Positions 33,887 through 43,357 of a DNA stretch of 64,000 nucleotides are shown in pieces (position 1 is the stretch's first letter; each line of letters starts with the position of its first letter). Under the pieces are notes generated by a model. That model saw only the letters and a list, made by a program, of their open reading frames with translations. It had not been told where the DNA came from and made no database searches. Origin of the DNA: Blastopirellula sp. J2-11. GTDB lineage: Bacteria; Planctomycetota; Planctomycetia; Pirellulales; Pirellulaceae. The stretch lies in contig NZ_CP097384.1 of assembly GCF_024584705.1 (NCBI RefSeq), positions 5,766,001 to 5,830,000 on the forward strand, written 5' to 3'. A program made the translations under genes and the position numbers.

Positions 33887-36118
33887 ATGTCGCTAGAGCA
33901 GCAGACCCAGTCGATCGCCGTCGCTTTGATCGGCAATCCGAACACCGGCAAGTCGACGCTGTTCAATGCGCTCTCCGGCGTTCGTCAGCGGACCGGCAAC
34001 TATCCAGGCGTCACGGTCGAAAAGAAGCACGGCACGTTTCGGGTGGGCGACAAATCGATCGAACTGATCGACTTGCCTGGCTCGTACAGCCTGGCGCCGC
34101 GATCGCCTGACGAGATGGTTGCGGTTGACGTGCTGCTGGGCCGCTTGCCGGCCGAACGCAAGCCGCAAGCGGTGTTGGTAATTTTGGACGCCGGCAATCT
34201 TGAACGCAATCTCTATATCTTGAGCCAGGTGCTCGAGCTGCGATTGCCGACGATCGTCGCACTGAACATGATCGACGTCGCCCAGGACAAAGGGGTGACG
34301 GTTGACGTTCCGCTATTGGCACAGCGTCTCGGCGTTCCGGTGCTGGAGACTCGCGCCAATCATGGCGCCGGAGTCCAGCAACTGCGCGAAGCGCTGGCCC
34401 ATATCGAAGACCAGGCGCCGCCCGAATACATGAGCCCCTTTCCGCCGGCGTTTCGTGAAGAAGTCGCCGGCCTGCAAGGGAAAATGGTCGCTAGTGAAGT
34501 CTCGGCGCCCCGTTATCTGGTCGAACGATTGCTGCTCGATACGAGCGGCTATCTCGAAAAAGAGCTGAAGCTGGGGGGGGACAATTTTCATCAAACGATT
34601 GAAGAGGCCCGAGCGCGCCTGAAGGAATCAGGCGTACCGGTTCCCGCGGTCGAAGCGATGTCACGTTATGCGTGGGTGCGTGAAACGCTGAGCGGCGTCG
34701 TGCAGCGCAAGCCGGTCGCGCCTCCCCTTTCGGACCGCATTGATCGCGTCATGACGCATCCCATCTTGGGCTCGTTCTTTTTCGCGATTTTGATGCTGAC
34801 GGTCTTCACCGCCGTCTTTAGCGATTACATCGCCGGCGTGCCGATGGGTTGGATCGAGGGCTTGTTTGAAGGACTCGGCGGACTGGTCGGCGACAATTTG
34901 GCGGAAGGTCCGTTCCGATCGCTGCTGGTTGACGGCGTGATTGCCGGCGTCGGCGGCGTGCTCGTTTTTCTGCCGCAAATCTGCATCTTGTTTTTCTTCA
35001 TCGCGATCCTGGAAGACTGCGGGTACATGGCCCGCGCCGCTTACTTGATGGACCGCTTGTTCTCGAACGTCGGCCTGAGCGGCAAGTCGTTTATTCCGCT
35101 GTTGTCGTCGTTCGCGTGTGCGATCCCCGGCGTGATGGCGACCCGCGTGATCGAAAACCGCCGCGACCGTTTGACCACGATGATGATCGCACCGCTGATG
35201 AGCTGCGCGGCGCGGATCCCGGTTTACGTGGTGATGATCGCGGCGTTTGTTCCGCAATATTCTTTCGCTGGCGGCTTGCTCAACTCGCAGGCGTTGACCT
35301 TCGCCGGGATGTACCTGGTTGGGATCGTCGCGGCGGTGTTTGTGGCGCTGGTGCTGAAGAAGACATTGCTGAAAGGAGCGACTCCGCCGTTTGTAATGGA
35401 GTTGCCGTCGTACAAATGGCCGTCGCTGACAACCGTCGGCTTGCGGGTCTTTGAAAAAGGATGGTCGTTTATCTATCGCGCTGGAACGTTGATTTTCGCT
35501 TCGAGCGTGTTGGTTTGGGCCGCCGCTTACTATCCGCACAACGATGCCGCCGTCGCTACTTGGACGCCGCGTCTGGCCGAAGTGGAAACGGAACTGGCGC
35601 AGGCGACCGAGCAAGCGAAGATTGACGAACTGGAAGCCGAGCAAGGGGACCTGGAACATCACATCGCTGGCGCCTATCTGCGCGACAGCTATCTTGGCCG
35701 AGCCGGGCAGTGGGTCGAACCGGTCGTCCGCCCATTGGGCTGGGATTGGCGAATCGGCTGCGCGACGATCGCGTCGTTTCCGGCTCGCGAAGTGATTATT
35801 GGAACCCTTGGCGTGATCTACGATCTGGGGGGGGAGGAAGATGAAGAGTCTATTCCGCTACGTGAAAAGCTGAAATCAGCGACTTGGGACGGAACCGACC
35901 GCCCTGTCTACAATTTGCCGGTCGCTTTGTCGGTAATGGTGTTTTTTGCCCTTTGCGCCCAGTGTGCAGCGACTTTAGCGGTAATTAAACGCGAAACCAA
36001 CTCTTGGCGATGGCCGATATTTACTTTTGTTTACATGACCTTACTGGCGTATTTCGGCGCCTTTATTGTCTATAGAATCGCGGCTTTTTTCACCACAACG
36101 CCGCTTGTCTCCGTATAA
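33887..36118 (+). CDS. feoB: ferrous iron transporter FeoB
   Basis: 743 residues. The N-terminal G domain has G1 GNPNTGKST (16-24), G3 DLPGSYSL and G4 LNMIDVA. A GDI-like helical region follows, then the inner-membrane domain with repeated gate segments (ILFFFIAILEDCGYMARAAYLMDRLF; CAIPGVMATRVI). An extra coiled-coil segment (VETELAQATEQAKIDELEAEQGDLEHH) sits in a periplasmic or cytosolic loop near residue 570. It imports Fe(II) in a GTP-dependent manner. Confidence 0.97.
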   Translation: MSLEQQTQSIAVALIGNPNTGKSTLFNALSGVRQRTGNYPGVTVEKKHGTFRVGDKSIELIDLPGSYSLAPRSPDEMVAVDVLLGRLPAERKPQAVLVILDAGNLERNLYILSQVLELRLPTIVALNMIDVAQDKGVTVDVPLLAQRLGVPVLETRANHGAGVQQLREALAHIEDQAPPEYMSPFPPAFREEVAGLQGKMVASEVSAPRYLVERLLLDTSGYLEKELKLGGDNFHQTIEEARARLKESGVPVPAVEAMSRYAWVRETLSGVVQRKPVAPPLSDRIDRVMTHPILGSFFFAILMLTVFTAVFSDYIAGVPMGWIEGLFEGLGGLVGDNLAEGPFRSLLVDGVIAGVGGVLVFLPQICILFFFIAILEDCGYMARAAYLMDRLFSNVGLSGKSFIPLLSSFACAIPGVMATRVIENRRDRLTTMMIAPLMSCAARIPVYVVMIAAFVPQYSFAGGLLNSQALTFAGMYLVGIVAAVFVALVLKKTLLKGATPPFVMELPSYKWPSLTTVGLRVFEKGWSFIYRAGTLIFASSVLVWAAAYYPHNDAAVATWTPRLAEVETELAQATEQAKIDELEAEQGDLEHHIAGAYLRDSYLGRAGQWVEPVVRPLGWDWRIGCATIASFPAREVIIGTLGVIYDLGGEEDEESIPLREKLKSATWDGTDRPVYNLPVALSVMVFFALCAQCAATLAVIKRETNSWRWPIFTFVYMTLLAYFGAFIVYRIAAFFTTTPLVSV

Positions 36119-36159
36119 TGGGAGGTTGTCTCGGACACCCCATTTCCCAAGGCGCAGGC

Positions 36160-36366
36160 ATGTCAGACGTATTGCAGAACGTCGGCGTTTTGCTCTTTAT
36201 CGCCGGCAGCGGACTTTACATCGCCATCTTGATGTGGCGAACGGTTCGTGAAGAAAAAGAAGGCTGCGGAAGCAGTTGCGGCGGCTGTTCGTCTAAACGA
36301 TCCTCCCCCAACGTCCGCACGACGCTGATTCAGCTTGATACCAAGATCGTCGAGCCGAAGAGTTAG
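36160..36366 (+). CDS. small FeoB-associated Cys-rich membrane protein
   Basis: 68 residues from ATG 36160 (MSDVLQNVGVLLFIAGSGLYIAILMW). One membrane helix is followed by EKEGCGSSCGGCSSK, a Cys cluster like that of FeoB-associated Cys-rich proteins. It lies 41 bases after feoB. It may take the place of FeoC or handle iron at the cytosolic face. Confidence 0.82.
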   Translation: MSDVLQNVGVLLFIAGSGLYIAILMWRTVREEKEGCGSSCGGCSSKRSSPNVRTTLIQLDTKIVEPKS

Positions 36367-36403
36367 GGTCGAATTGTTCGTCTGCGTTTCGCAGCGCGAA
36401 TAA

Positions 36404-36430
36404 AGAAGCGTGCCATTGTTGCACGCTTCT
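36404..36430. terminator. hairpin ending the feo operon
   Basis: A perfect 10-bp stem AGAAGCGTGC / GCACGCTTCT with a 7-base loop lies between convergent genes. Flanking T tracts are weak on both strands; it probably acts bidirectionally. Confidence 0.7.
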
Positions 36431-36459
36431 CTTGATTGGTACGGCCGCAATTTCGACGG

Positions 36460-37380
36460 CTACAGCTTCTCTTCGTGGTGAGCACGAATTGCCGCCAAAT
36501 CATCGGCGGCGCGAAAGAAGGCGATCACCACTTCAGCGCCGATTCGCAGCCCGAGAATGTAGAGCAGCGCCACGATGCCGCCCATGAAGAAAAATCCGAT
36601 GGCGCCCCCAATAGCTCCGACCACGTCTCCGGCAACGAAGCCGGCGACCAGAACGGCGACACAACCTCCCAGCCAACCAACAATAATCAGCGCCAGGCAA
36701 AGGTAGTAGACAACCTTGGCGACCGTCGGCGCAATCATCGTATTGAAGCTGAAGAGTCCGCCGATTCCACCGCCAGATTTTGCCTCGTCTGCGCCTGCCC
36801 GCGCCGGACGATGCTTCGCTTTCTTCTTTTTGCCTTTTGCTTCCGCTTTGTCGGTCGGAGTAACCGCAATCATCTCCGAGATTTCGGATGTTTCCGATTT
36901 GCCCTTTGCTTCTACAACCGTCGCAACTTGCGGCGCAGGAGGAGCAGGCGGCGGCGGTGGCGGAGCGGTAATCGACGGCGGAGTCGGCGTATCTTCGTCA
37001 AACGCCTGCGGCTCGCTCGCGGGTGGCTGAACTTGCGCTTCGCTGGTAGCGCCGGTGGGATCGGTGATTCGCGGCGAGAGCGAGATCCCATGATCGTCAT
37101 CCGGCACATTGGGAATCGCCGAGACGACTCCATCGGAGGGAGTCACCGGAATCCCCATCGGAACTGCGTCCCCAGAAGGCGCTGGCGATAGCGGCGCCGA
37201 GCCGGTCGGAACTTCTAATCCTCGCACGCTGGTCGCATGGACCCACGAACTTTCCCCCCGCCGCACGAGGGTCTCGGGCGTAATCTGCCCAGCGGCGGCA
37301 AGTTGCCGCATCTTCTTCGACGAAAACGGGCCTGTCTCCGGCGCATTTTCGTTTGCTTTCAGGTAGAATTCTTCGGCCAT
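36460..37380 (-). CDS. GYF_2-domain membrane protein
   Basis: 306 residues. The N-terminal GYF_2/DUF4339 domain is about residues 1-58 (FYLKANENAPETGPFSSKKMRQLAAAGQITPETLVRRGESSWVHA). A long Pro/Ala-rich linker includes PPPPPPAPPAP near residue 145 and a Lys-rich patch. Two or three hydrophobic segments follow (about 215-285, Gly/Val-rich with KVVYYLCLALIIVGWLGGCVAVL). GYF_2 proteins are abundant in planctomycetes. The domain may bind Pro-rich partners; function unknown. Confidence 0.85.
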   Translation of the reverse strand: MAEEFYLKANENAPETGPFSSKKMRQLAAAGQITPETLVRRGESSWVHATSVRGLEVPTGSAPLSPAPSGDAVPMGIPVTPSDGVVSAIPNVPDDDHGISLSPRITDPTGATSEAQVQPPASEPQAFDEDTPTPPSITAPPPPPPAPPAPQVATVVEAKGKSETSEISEMIAVTPTDKAEAKGKKKKAKHRPARAGADEAKSGGGIGGLFSFNTMIAPTVAKVVYYLCLALIIVGWLGGCVAVLVAGFVAGDVVGAIGGAIGFFFMGGIVALLYILGLRIGAEVVIAFFRAADDLAAIRAHHEEKL

Positions 37381-37613
37381 GAGATTTCTCGGGGTGGGTC
37401 TTCACGGTCAGAAAGCCGGATCGCCTACTCTGTGCCGTCCATCCATCTTGAACGCGGCGCAGCGCCAAGTCAACGAAACAATGGAATGGACTGCCGCCGG
37501 AAACTCCATGGCATTGCTGCTCTTCGCCGCTAGACGCACTCCCGGTCGGCGGTTACGTTGAGCCGAGCGTGAGAAGATTCCGCGAGCCGACCTACCTCCC
37601 CCAGTTTTCGACC

Positions 37614-39311
37614 ATGGATGATTTTTCGAACTACTGCCTTCCCAATCCCATTCTGGATGCGGTAACGGCAGAGTATGCAACCCTCGAACAAGAGCTCGAC
37701 ATCGCACTGGCGAGCTCCAATACGTCTGACGATGCGCTTCGCGCGATTGTCGGCAAATGGGACCACATCCGGCGAAGACTCGAATCGTGGAGCAATCTGG
37801 TTGAGATCCGTTTCAATCAAGAAACGAACGACCCAGACTTCAAAGCGGCGCAAGATTATCGCGACGAAATTGCGCCAAAGTTGACCGAACTCAACGTGCG
37901 GATTCAAAAGAAGCTGGTCGAAACGCCGCTGCGGCCACGTCTGGAAGAGATCTTCGGCGCCCATGCGTTCCAGCTGTGGGAAGTGCAAAACAGCACGTTT
38001 GATCCCTGCATCCATGACGACCTGGTCCAAGAGTCGAAGCTCGTCTCGCGCTACAACGAGCTGACCGCGTCGGCGAAGGTCGAATTCCAGGGAGAAGAAT
38101 ACAACCTCTCCAGCATCGCGAAGTTCGAAGAACATGCCGATCGCGATGTGCGCTACGGCGCCGCCCGTGCGGTCTGGCAATGGTTCGCCGCCAATCGAGT
38201 CGAGCTGGATCAGATCTTCGACGAGCTCGTGACGCTACGTCATGGCATCGCGCAAAAGCTGGGCTTTGACAGCTTTGTCGAGCTCGCCTATCGCCGCATG
38301 TCGCGAACCGACTACGGCTCGGAAGATGTCGCGCGCTATCGTGAAGAAGTTCGCGAGCATGTTGTTCCGCTCTGCCGCGAGATCCATCGCACCCAGGAAG
38401 ATACCCTAAATCTCGAGGACTTGATGTTCTGGGACGAAGGGCTGTTCGACAGCGCCGGCAACCCGACTCCGCAGGGCTCCTACGAAAAGCAAATCGAGTT
38501 GGCGCAGCAGATGTTCAATGATATGAACGTCGATCTGGGCAAGTTCTTTCAGTTGATGTGTGAGAAAAACCTGCTCGACCTGAAAATTCGCCCCTGGAAA
38601 GCAGGCGGCGGGTTTTGCTCGAGCCTGCCGAGCGAAGAGCTGCCGTTTATCTTCGCCAACTTCAACGGCAGCAAAGGAGACGTCGAGGTCTTCACGCACG
38701 AAATGGGACACGCGTTCCAGTGTTACAGCAGCTTTGACGGCGCCGCGCTGCTAGAGCATGTTTGGCCTACCTACGAAGCGTGCGAGATTCACTCGATGAG
38801 TCTCGAGTTTCTCACCTGGCCTCACATGGAGATGTTCTTTGGCGACGCGGCCGAGCGTTTCCGTCGCATCCATTTGCTGACGTCGCTGTTGTTCTTGCCA
38901 TACGGCGTCGCGGTCGATCATTTTCAACATGCGATCTTCGCCGAGCCAGACGCGACGCCGGAGCGCCGTCATGCGATCTGGCAAGAGATGGAGCGGCTGT
39001 ACCTGCCGGACACCAACTACGGCGACTTGCCGCACGTATCAAGCGGCGGCCGTTGGCAGCAGAAGCGGCACATCTATATGTCGCCGTTTTATTACATCGA
39101 CTACACGCTGGCCCAATGCTGTGCGCTGCAGTTTTGGGTGCGATCCGAGCGCGACTTCGCCACCGCGATGCAAGACTATGTCGACCTTTGCAAACGGGGC
39201 GGCACGATGCCGTTCTCGGGATTAGTCGACAGCGCCGGTTTGAAAAACCCGTTTAAGCCCGGCAGCTTGAAAGAAGTGGTCCAACAGGCCCGCGAGTATT
39301 TGAAGCTGTAG
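37614..39311 (+). CDS. M3-family oligoendopeptidase
   Basis: 565 residues from ATG 37614 (MDDFSNYCLPNPILDAV); a GTG at 37569 would add 15 residues and neither has a clear Shine-Dalgarno. The zinc site is H362-E-M-G-H (VFTHEMGHAFQ) with the downstream Glu in YEACEIHSMSLEF. The C-terminal signature is SPFYYIDYTLAQCCALQFW. Cytosolic PepF-type enzymes cut short peptides. It is not exported (no signal peptide). Confidence 0.93.
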   Translation: MDDFSNYCLPNPILDAVTAEYATLEQELDIALASSNTSDDALRAIVGKWDHIRRRLESWSNLVEIRFNQETNDPDFKAAQDYRDEIAPKLTELNVRIQKKLVETPLRPRLEEIFGAHAFQLWEVQNSTFDPCIHDDLVQESKLVSRYNELTASAKVEFQGEEYNLSSIAKFEEHADRDVRYGAARAVWQWFAANRVELDQIFDELVTLRHGIAQKLGFDSFVELAYRRMSRTDYGSEDVARYREEVREHVVPLCREIHRTQEDTLNLEDLMFWDEGLFDSAGNPTPQGSYEKQIELAQQMFNDMNVDLGKFFQLMCEKNLLDLKIRPWKAGGGFCSSLPSEELPFIFANFNGSKGDVEVFTHEMGHAFQCYSSFDGAALLEHVWPTYEACEIHSMSLEFLTWPHMEMFFGDAAERFRRIHLLTSLLFLPYGVAVDHFQHAIFAEPDATPERRHAIWQEMERLYLPDTNYGDLPHVSSGGRWQQKRHIYMSPFYYIDYTLAQCCALQFWVRSERDFATAMQDYVDLCKRGGTMPFSGLVDSAGLKNPFKPGSLKEVVQQAREYLKL

Positions 39312-39331
39312 TCAATTCTTGGGCGAGGGCG

Positions 39332-40483
39332 ATGGACAAAGTTGAGTTTCAATATTGCGCTGAAGATGCGGACGCGTTTGGCCCTGAAGAAGCTCCTCAG
39401 CATCGCTGGTGGAACCATGTGTTACTGATCGTCGGCGGCGTATTGATCGGCGTTCCCGGCGTGATTCCGGCGCTGCTGCTCGACTTTCGTTGGGTCTCTG
39501 GCATGATTGCGATCGCCTACTACAGCGCTTTGTACCGTTACGCGCGCTATCTGTTTCAACTGCCGGCCGCTGCGATCTTCCCCGGCGGCCAGTTCCGTGT
39601 GCGATTGACCCCCAACTTTCTCGAAGAAGCAGCCGACAATCATCGGGCGCGATTCTCCTGGTCCCATATCGAAGAGGTGATCGAAAATCGTGAAGCCGTG
39701 TTGATCTATCCTGATCGACTCCAAGCAATCGTCATTCCCAAGCGGGCCTTCGCATCGTCCAGCGAGATGCGTCAGTTCGCCGCATTGGCGCAGCAGTATC
39801 GCAAAGAAGCTTTACAGACAACCTTGCCGGCGATCGGTTTGTACGACGACGACTTCTTCTCCGCCTGGACGCGCGACGCCGGGCTGAGCGTCGAATATCA
39901 GAACACTCGCGCTGATTGGGCGCACGCGATGCAGTTTGGCGCCTACGAGTCTCCCTGGCAAAGCATGGGAACGCGACTCTCGAAGTACGTGTTCTTTCTG
40001 ATTCTCAGCGTCTTGATGCTGTATATGGCGTGGACCATCAATCACATCGGCTTCAAAGCCTTTTGCCTGGTCGCTGCGGCCGCCTTCTGGTATGTCGGTT
40101 CAATCTCGCTGGCTCTGGTCGTAAGCGAGCGAGGTCGGCGGCATGACGTGCCAGAACAATGGCTCGCCAGACGGACGCTCTTCATTTCACCGATCGGCGT
40201 CATTGCGCTAACGCCGTTCGCGATCCATTGCACCAAGTGGAATGGCTTGGAAGCCGTGTTGCAAAATACAAGCTTCCTCTATTTTCTCGAATCGTCTGAC
40301 CACATTTGCCAGATCGCGCCCAAGCGCACGTTTCCCACCTTCGGCCAAGCCGAACACTTCGCCCATGAGGCGATCCAGTGGCATCAAGAAGCGTTGGCCG
40401 TCGACGCCGAAGAAGCGGCCAACGACTCGCTGCCTACCCAACCCGACGACGGCGAAGATCCATTCCGATCACCGCAAGCTTGA
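39332..40483 (+). CDS. YcxB-like membrane protein with C-terminal PFRSPQ motif, paralogue A
   Basis: 383 residues. Two helices (about 28-48, 50-70) precede a YcxB-like soluble domain (RVRLTPNFLEEAADNHRARFSWSHIEEVIENREAVLIY ... AIVIPKRAF). A second helix pair (about 220-265) precedes a second YcxB-like domain (LFISPIGVIALTPFAIHCTKWNGLEAVLQNTSFLYFLES ... CQIAPKRTF). It is thus an internal duplication. It ends GEDPFRSPQA, a motif seen at termini of many planctomycete proteins. It starts 20 bases after the M3 peptidase. Confidence 0.78.
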   Translation: MDKVEFQYCAEDADAFGPEEAPQHRWWNHVLLIVGGVLIGVPGVIPALLLDFRWVSGMIAIAYYSALYRYARYLFQLPAAAIFPGGQFRVRLTPNFLEEAADNHRARFSWSHIEEVIENREAVLIYPDRLQAIVIPKRAFASSSEMRQFAALAQQYRKEALQTTLPAIGLYDDDFFSAWTRDAGLSVEYQNTRADWAHAMQFGAYESPWQSMGTRLSKYVFFLILSVLMLYMAWTINHIGFKAFCLVAAAAFWYVGSISLALVVSERGRRHDVPEQWLARRTLFISPIGVIALTPFAIHCTKWNGLEAVLQNTSFLYFLESSDHICQIAPKRTFPTFGQAEHFAHEAIQWHQEALAVDAEEAANDSLPTQPDDGEDPFRSPQA

Positions 40484-40525
40484 GTCGCGGCGGCATGTCG
40501 TCGACAATGGCGCCTTGTTGAAGCG

Positions 40526-41800
40526 ATGAGCACTGGCCAACAGCGCTATTCGCTGCAGGAACCGTCGAGCGATTCGCCGGCAAACGACAATCCTTTCGAA
40601 CTCTCCCCCCAACCTGATCGGCGCGAGATGGAAGTCGAATACAAAAACGCGCCGGAAGATATCCGCTACATGGTGCGAGTCTTGCCCTGGTCGACCATCG
40701 CCGAACTACTGATCACGGCCCCCGGTTTTGTCTTGGGTGCGACGGCGCCGGCGATTTTGATTTTCCTCGCGTCAGAGCACTACATCCTCGGCCTGGGTCT
40801 GTTGTTAGCGGCAGTGCTATTCGCCGCGCGACTCCTTTGGCAGACGCTGCAATTCTTCCGCAAGATCCCTGTTAAACCGGGCCGCATTCGCCTGCGGATT
40901 ACGCCCGAGTTTATCGAGACGGAACATCCCGAATATCGCTCACGGCAAGCATGGACCTATTTGAAATCGGTGCAGCGCGTCAGTGGTGCGATCATCTTGA
41001 TTCGACCGCTGAACCGCGCCTACATTGTTCCTGATCGTGATTTTGATTCTCCCCATACAGCCGAGCTGTTTTATCAAACGGCGCTCGCCTATCACGCCGC
41101 GGCGGTGAACCAACCCGACGGGGATCTGGCGCATGATGTCGAAGCGTTCTTGCCGGACTGGTCACACCGCGCTCGGCGGACAACTTCGTATCAAAACACG
41201 ATCGGTGAGTGGGCGCACGCAATGAATCCAGGGGCGACATCCTTGCGATCATCCTGGCTGGGGCATTTCACCACGATGCTGGTCGCCGTTCTCATGAACC
41301 TGATCCTCGCAGTGATCGCCTATGGAACGCATTGGCAGGCTGGCGCTCCGCTGGAGTTTTCGCCTTGGCTGGGTTTTTTCGCCCTTGCGATGGCGACAGT
41401 CTCGGCAGTGATCCTAACCTTCCGAGCAGTGCTGAAGTTGCGGGAGTTCACCAATCGTTGGCGAGTTCCGAAGACGCTTTTAGAGCCGCGATCCATCGGC
41501 ATTTCGCCGCCAGGCATGGTCGTCCGCAATCGGCTCATGGTGCTGGCGATCCGCTGGCCGGCCTTGGCCCAGATCACGCACAACGCTGACGCGATCTACG
41601 TCAGCGACGTCTTGCCGTCGATTGCTTTTATCATTCCGAAGGCGGCGTTCGCCGATCCCACAGCCGCCGAGTCGTTCGCCGAAGAGATGCTCACGTGGTA
41701 CACGTCGGCGATCGAAACGTCGAATCTCGGGATCGATGCGGAGCTGATCGAAGCCGAAGTGGTCGACGGCGACAATCCTTATCGTTCACCACAAAGCTGA
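40526..41800 (+). CDS. YcxB-like membrane protein with C-terminal PYRSPQ motif, paralogue B
   Basis: 424 residues, same duplicated layout as the upstream gene: membrane pair, YcxB-like domain (IRLRITPEFIETEHPEYRSRQAWTYLKSVQRVSGAIILIRPLNRAYIVPDRDF), membrane pair, second domain (IGISPPGMVVRNRLMVLAIRWPALAQITHNADAIYV ... FIIPKAAF). It has NDNPFELSPQ near the N-terminus and GDNPYRSPQS at the C-terminus. It lies 42 bases after paralogue A, an adjacent gene duplication. Function unknown. Confidence 0.78.
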   Translation: MSTGQQRYSLQEPSSDSPANDNPFELSPQPDRREMEVEYKNAPEDIRYMVRVLPWSTIAELLITAPGFVLGATAPAILIFLASEHYILGLGLLLAAVLFAARLLWQTLQFFRKIPVKPGRIRLRITPEFIETEHPEYRSRQAWTYLKSVQRVSGAIILIRPLNRAYIVPDRDFDSPHTAELFYQTALAYHAAAVNQPDGDLAHDVEAFLPDWSHRARRTTSYQNTIGEWAHAMNPGATSLRSSWLGHFTTMLVAVLMNLILAVIAYGTHWQAGAPLEFSPWLGFFALAMATVSAVILTFRAVLKLREFTNRWRVPKTLLEPRSIGISPPGMVVRNRLMVLAIRWPALAQITHNADAIYVSDVLPSIAFIIPKAAFADPTAAESFAEEMLTWYTSAIETSNLGIDAELIEAEVVDGDNPYRSPQS

Positions 41801-41986
41801 GCGATCGATCGGCGGTTCTAGCGATTATCCCGATTGCAGCAAATCGGCGTGCTTGAATGCCGTTCGCCCAGCGACTTCCGCAACTCCTCCCCCGCGATGA
41901 CGCGATTTACATGCCATGTTGAAGGTGGAAGACGCCCGATTCGCGGCGTCCCATCCTGATTGCTTCGTCTTGGAGAATTCACCGCT

Positions 41987-43300
41987 ATGTCGCGACTCAT
42001 ATCGCTTTCGACCGTTACGTTGGCCCTACTACTAATCGCTCCCTTGACATTGGAAGCTGGTCCCCGCGGCGGTGCTCGCGGAGGCGCACGCGGCGGCGCC
42101 GGTGGTGGAGCTCGACCCGCTGGAGGCGGCAATCGACCTTCGCCTGGCGGCGGAAACTTTGGCGGCGGCAATTTCAACGGCGGACAAAATCTGGGCAGTC
42201 GCCCCGGTGCTGGCGACAGTCGGTTTGGCGGTGGGGATCGCGGCGGGCAAAGCTTCGGCGGCAACTCGCGTCTATCGAGCGCCCTGGAAGGGGGCAACCT
42301 TGATAAGTTCGGCGGCAACGGCGCTGCTGGCGGTCGCAATCCGGCCGGTAATGGTCGCCCTAACAACAACCAACTGAACAACTTTTTGGGAATCGACGGC
42401 GGCAAAGGAAACGTCAACCCGGCCAATCGGGACCTAACCGATCGCAATCTGGATCCGGCCAACCGTGATCTAACCGATCGCAATGTGAATCCGACCAATC
42501 GTGATCTGAACAACAACAATCGGGATCTGACAAATCGGAATCTGGACAACCGCAACGTCGATGTTCGCAATAACAATACGAACATTCGAAACAATAACAT
42601 CAACAACGTCAACGTGAACAACAACCACGTGAACGTGAATGCTCGCGGCGGCCAGATCTACAACAACATGAACGGCTATTGGAACAACGGGCCCCGTCCC
42701 TTCTCCAACGGCTGGTACGGCGCTCACCCGAACGCTTGGCAGTATCGTTATCCGCACGCCGACGCTTGGGCGGCCGCCAGCTTTGGCGCGGTGACCGGCT
42801 GGATGATCGGCGCAGCAGCGACTCCGACCACCTACGTCTACAGTGATTCGTACTACTACCCCGCAGGGACCACGGTCGAAGATCAGCAGACGTACGCCGC
42901 GCAACAAGCGACCGACGCGTCGCAATTGGCTTCATCCGCTCCGCAGCCAACCGCCGATGACGGCGAACAATGGATGCCGCTGGGCGTTTATGCGATCGTC
43001 GACGGCGAAGATGCGACTTCTTCCAAGATGCTGATCCAATTGGCGGTCAGCAAATCGGGGAACATCGCCGGCACCTACTATCACGCTCAGACCGGCAACA
43101 GCCAAACTGTTCACGGCGCCGTCGACTTGAAGACGCAGCAGGTCGCCTGGCAGATCGGCGACAATACGAGCGTGACCTTCCAGACCGACCTGGAAAGCTT
43201 GACGAAAGACGAGACCCCGGTGCTCATTCATTACGCAAGCGGCCAAAGTGAGAAGGTCGAGATGGTCCGGATGCCGGACGAAGATTCGTCAAAATCGTAA
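41987..43300 (+). CDS. secreted Gly-rich/Asn-rich low-complexity protein
   Basis: 437 residues from ATG 41987 (MSRLISLSTVTLALLLIAPLTLEAGPRGG), with a signal peptide. Residues about 25-140 are Gly/Arg/Asn-rich (GGARGGAGGG-type). Residues about 155-220 are a repeat of NRDLTDRN/NPANRDL units that grades into Asn-rich NNNTNIRNNN. Then comes a short Trp/Tyr-rich segment (NNMNGYWNNGPRPFSNGWYGAHPNAWQY), a hydrophobic Gly/Ala stretch, and a C-terminal globular domain (PLGVYAIVDGEDATSSKMLIQLAVSKSGNIAGTYYHAQTGNSQ...). Similar architecture occurs in many planctomycete envelope proteins. Probably surface-exposed; function unknown. Confidence 0.8.
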   Translation: MSRLISLSTVTLALLLIAPLTLEAGPRGGARGGARGGAGGGARPAGGGNRPSPGGGNFGGGNFNGGQNLGSRPGAGDSRFGGGDRGGQSFGGNSRLSSALEGGNLDKFGGNGAAGGRNPAGNGRPNNNQLNNFLGIDGGKGNVNPANRDLTDRNLDPANRDLTDRNVNPTNRDLNNNNRDLTNRNLDNRNVDVRNNNTNIRNNNINNVNVNNNHVNVNARGGQIYNNMNGYWNNGPRPFSNGWYGAHPNAWQYRYPHADAWAAASFGAVTGWMIGAAATPTTYVYSDSYYYPAGTTVEDQQTYAAQQATDASQLASSAPQPTADDGEQWMPLGVYAIVDGEDATSSKMLIQLAVSKSGNIAGTYYHAQTGNSQTVHGAVDLKTQQVAWQIGDNTSVTFQTDLESLTKDETPVLIHYASGQSEKVEMVRMPDEDSSKS

Positions 43301-43326
43301 GGCGGACCGCAAACCGTAAAGTTGAA

Positions 43327-43357
43327 AGGAGAGCCGTTTACGGCTCTCCTTTTTTTA
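43327..43357 (+). terminator. terminator of the Gly/Asn-rich gene
   Basis: A perfect 10-bp stem AGGAGAGCCG / CGGCTCTCCT with a TTTA loop, followed by a T tract. Confidence 0.95.

Noticed and set aside
41818-42624. 268-codon minus-strand Leu/Pro/Arg-rich frame
   Set aside because: Antisense of the Gly/Asn-rich repeats of the real gene at 41987.
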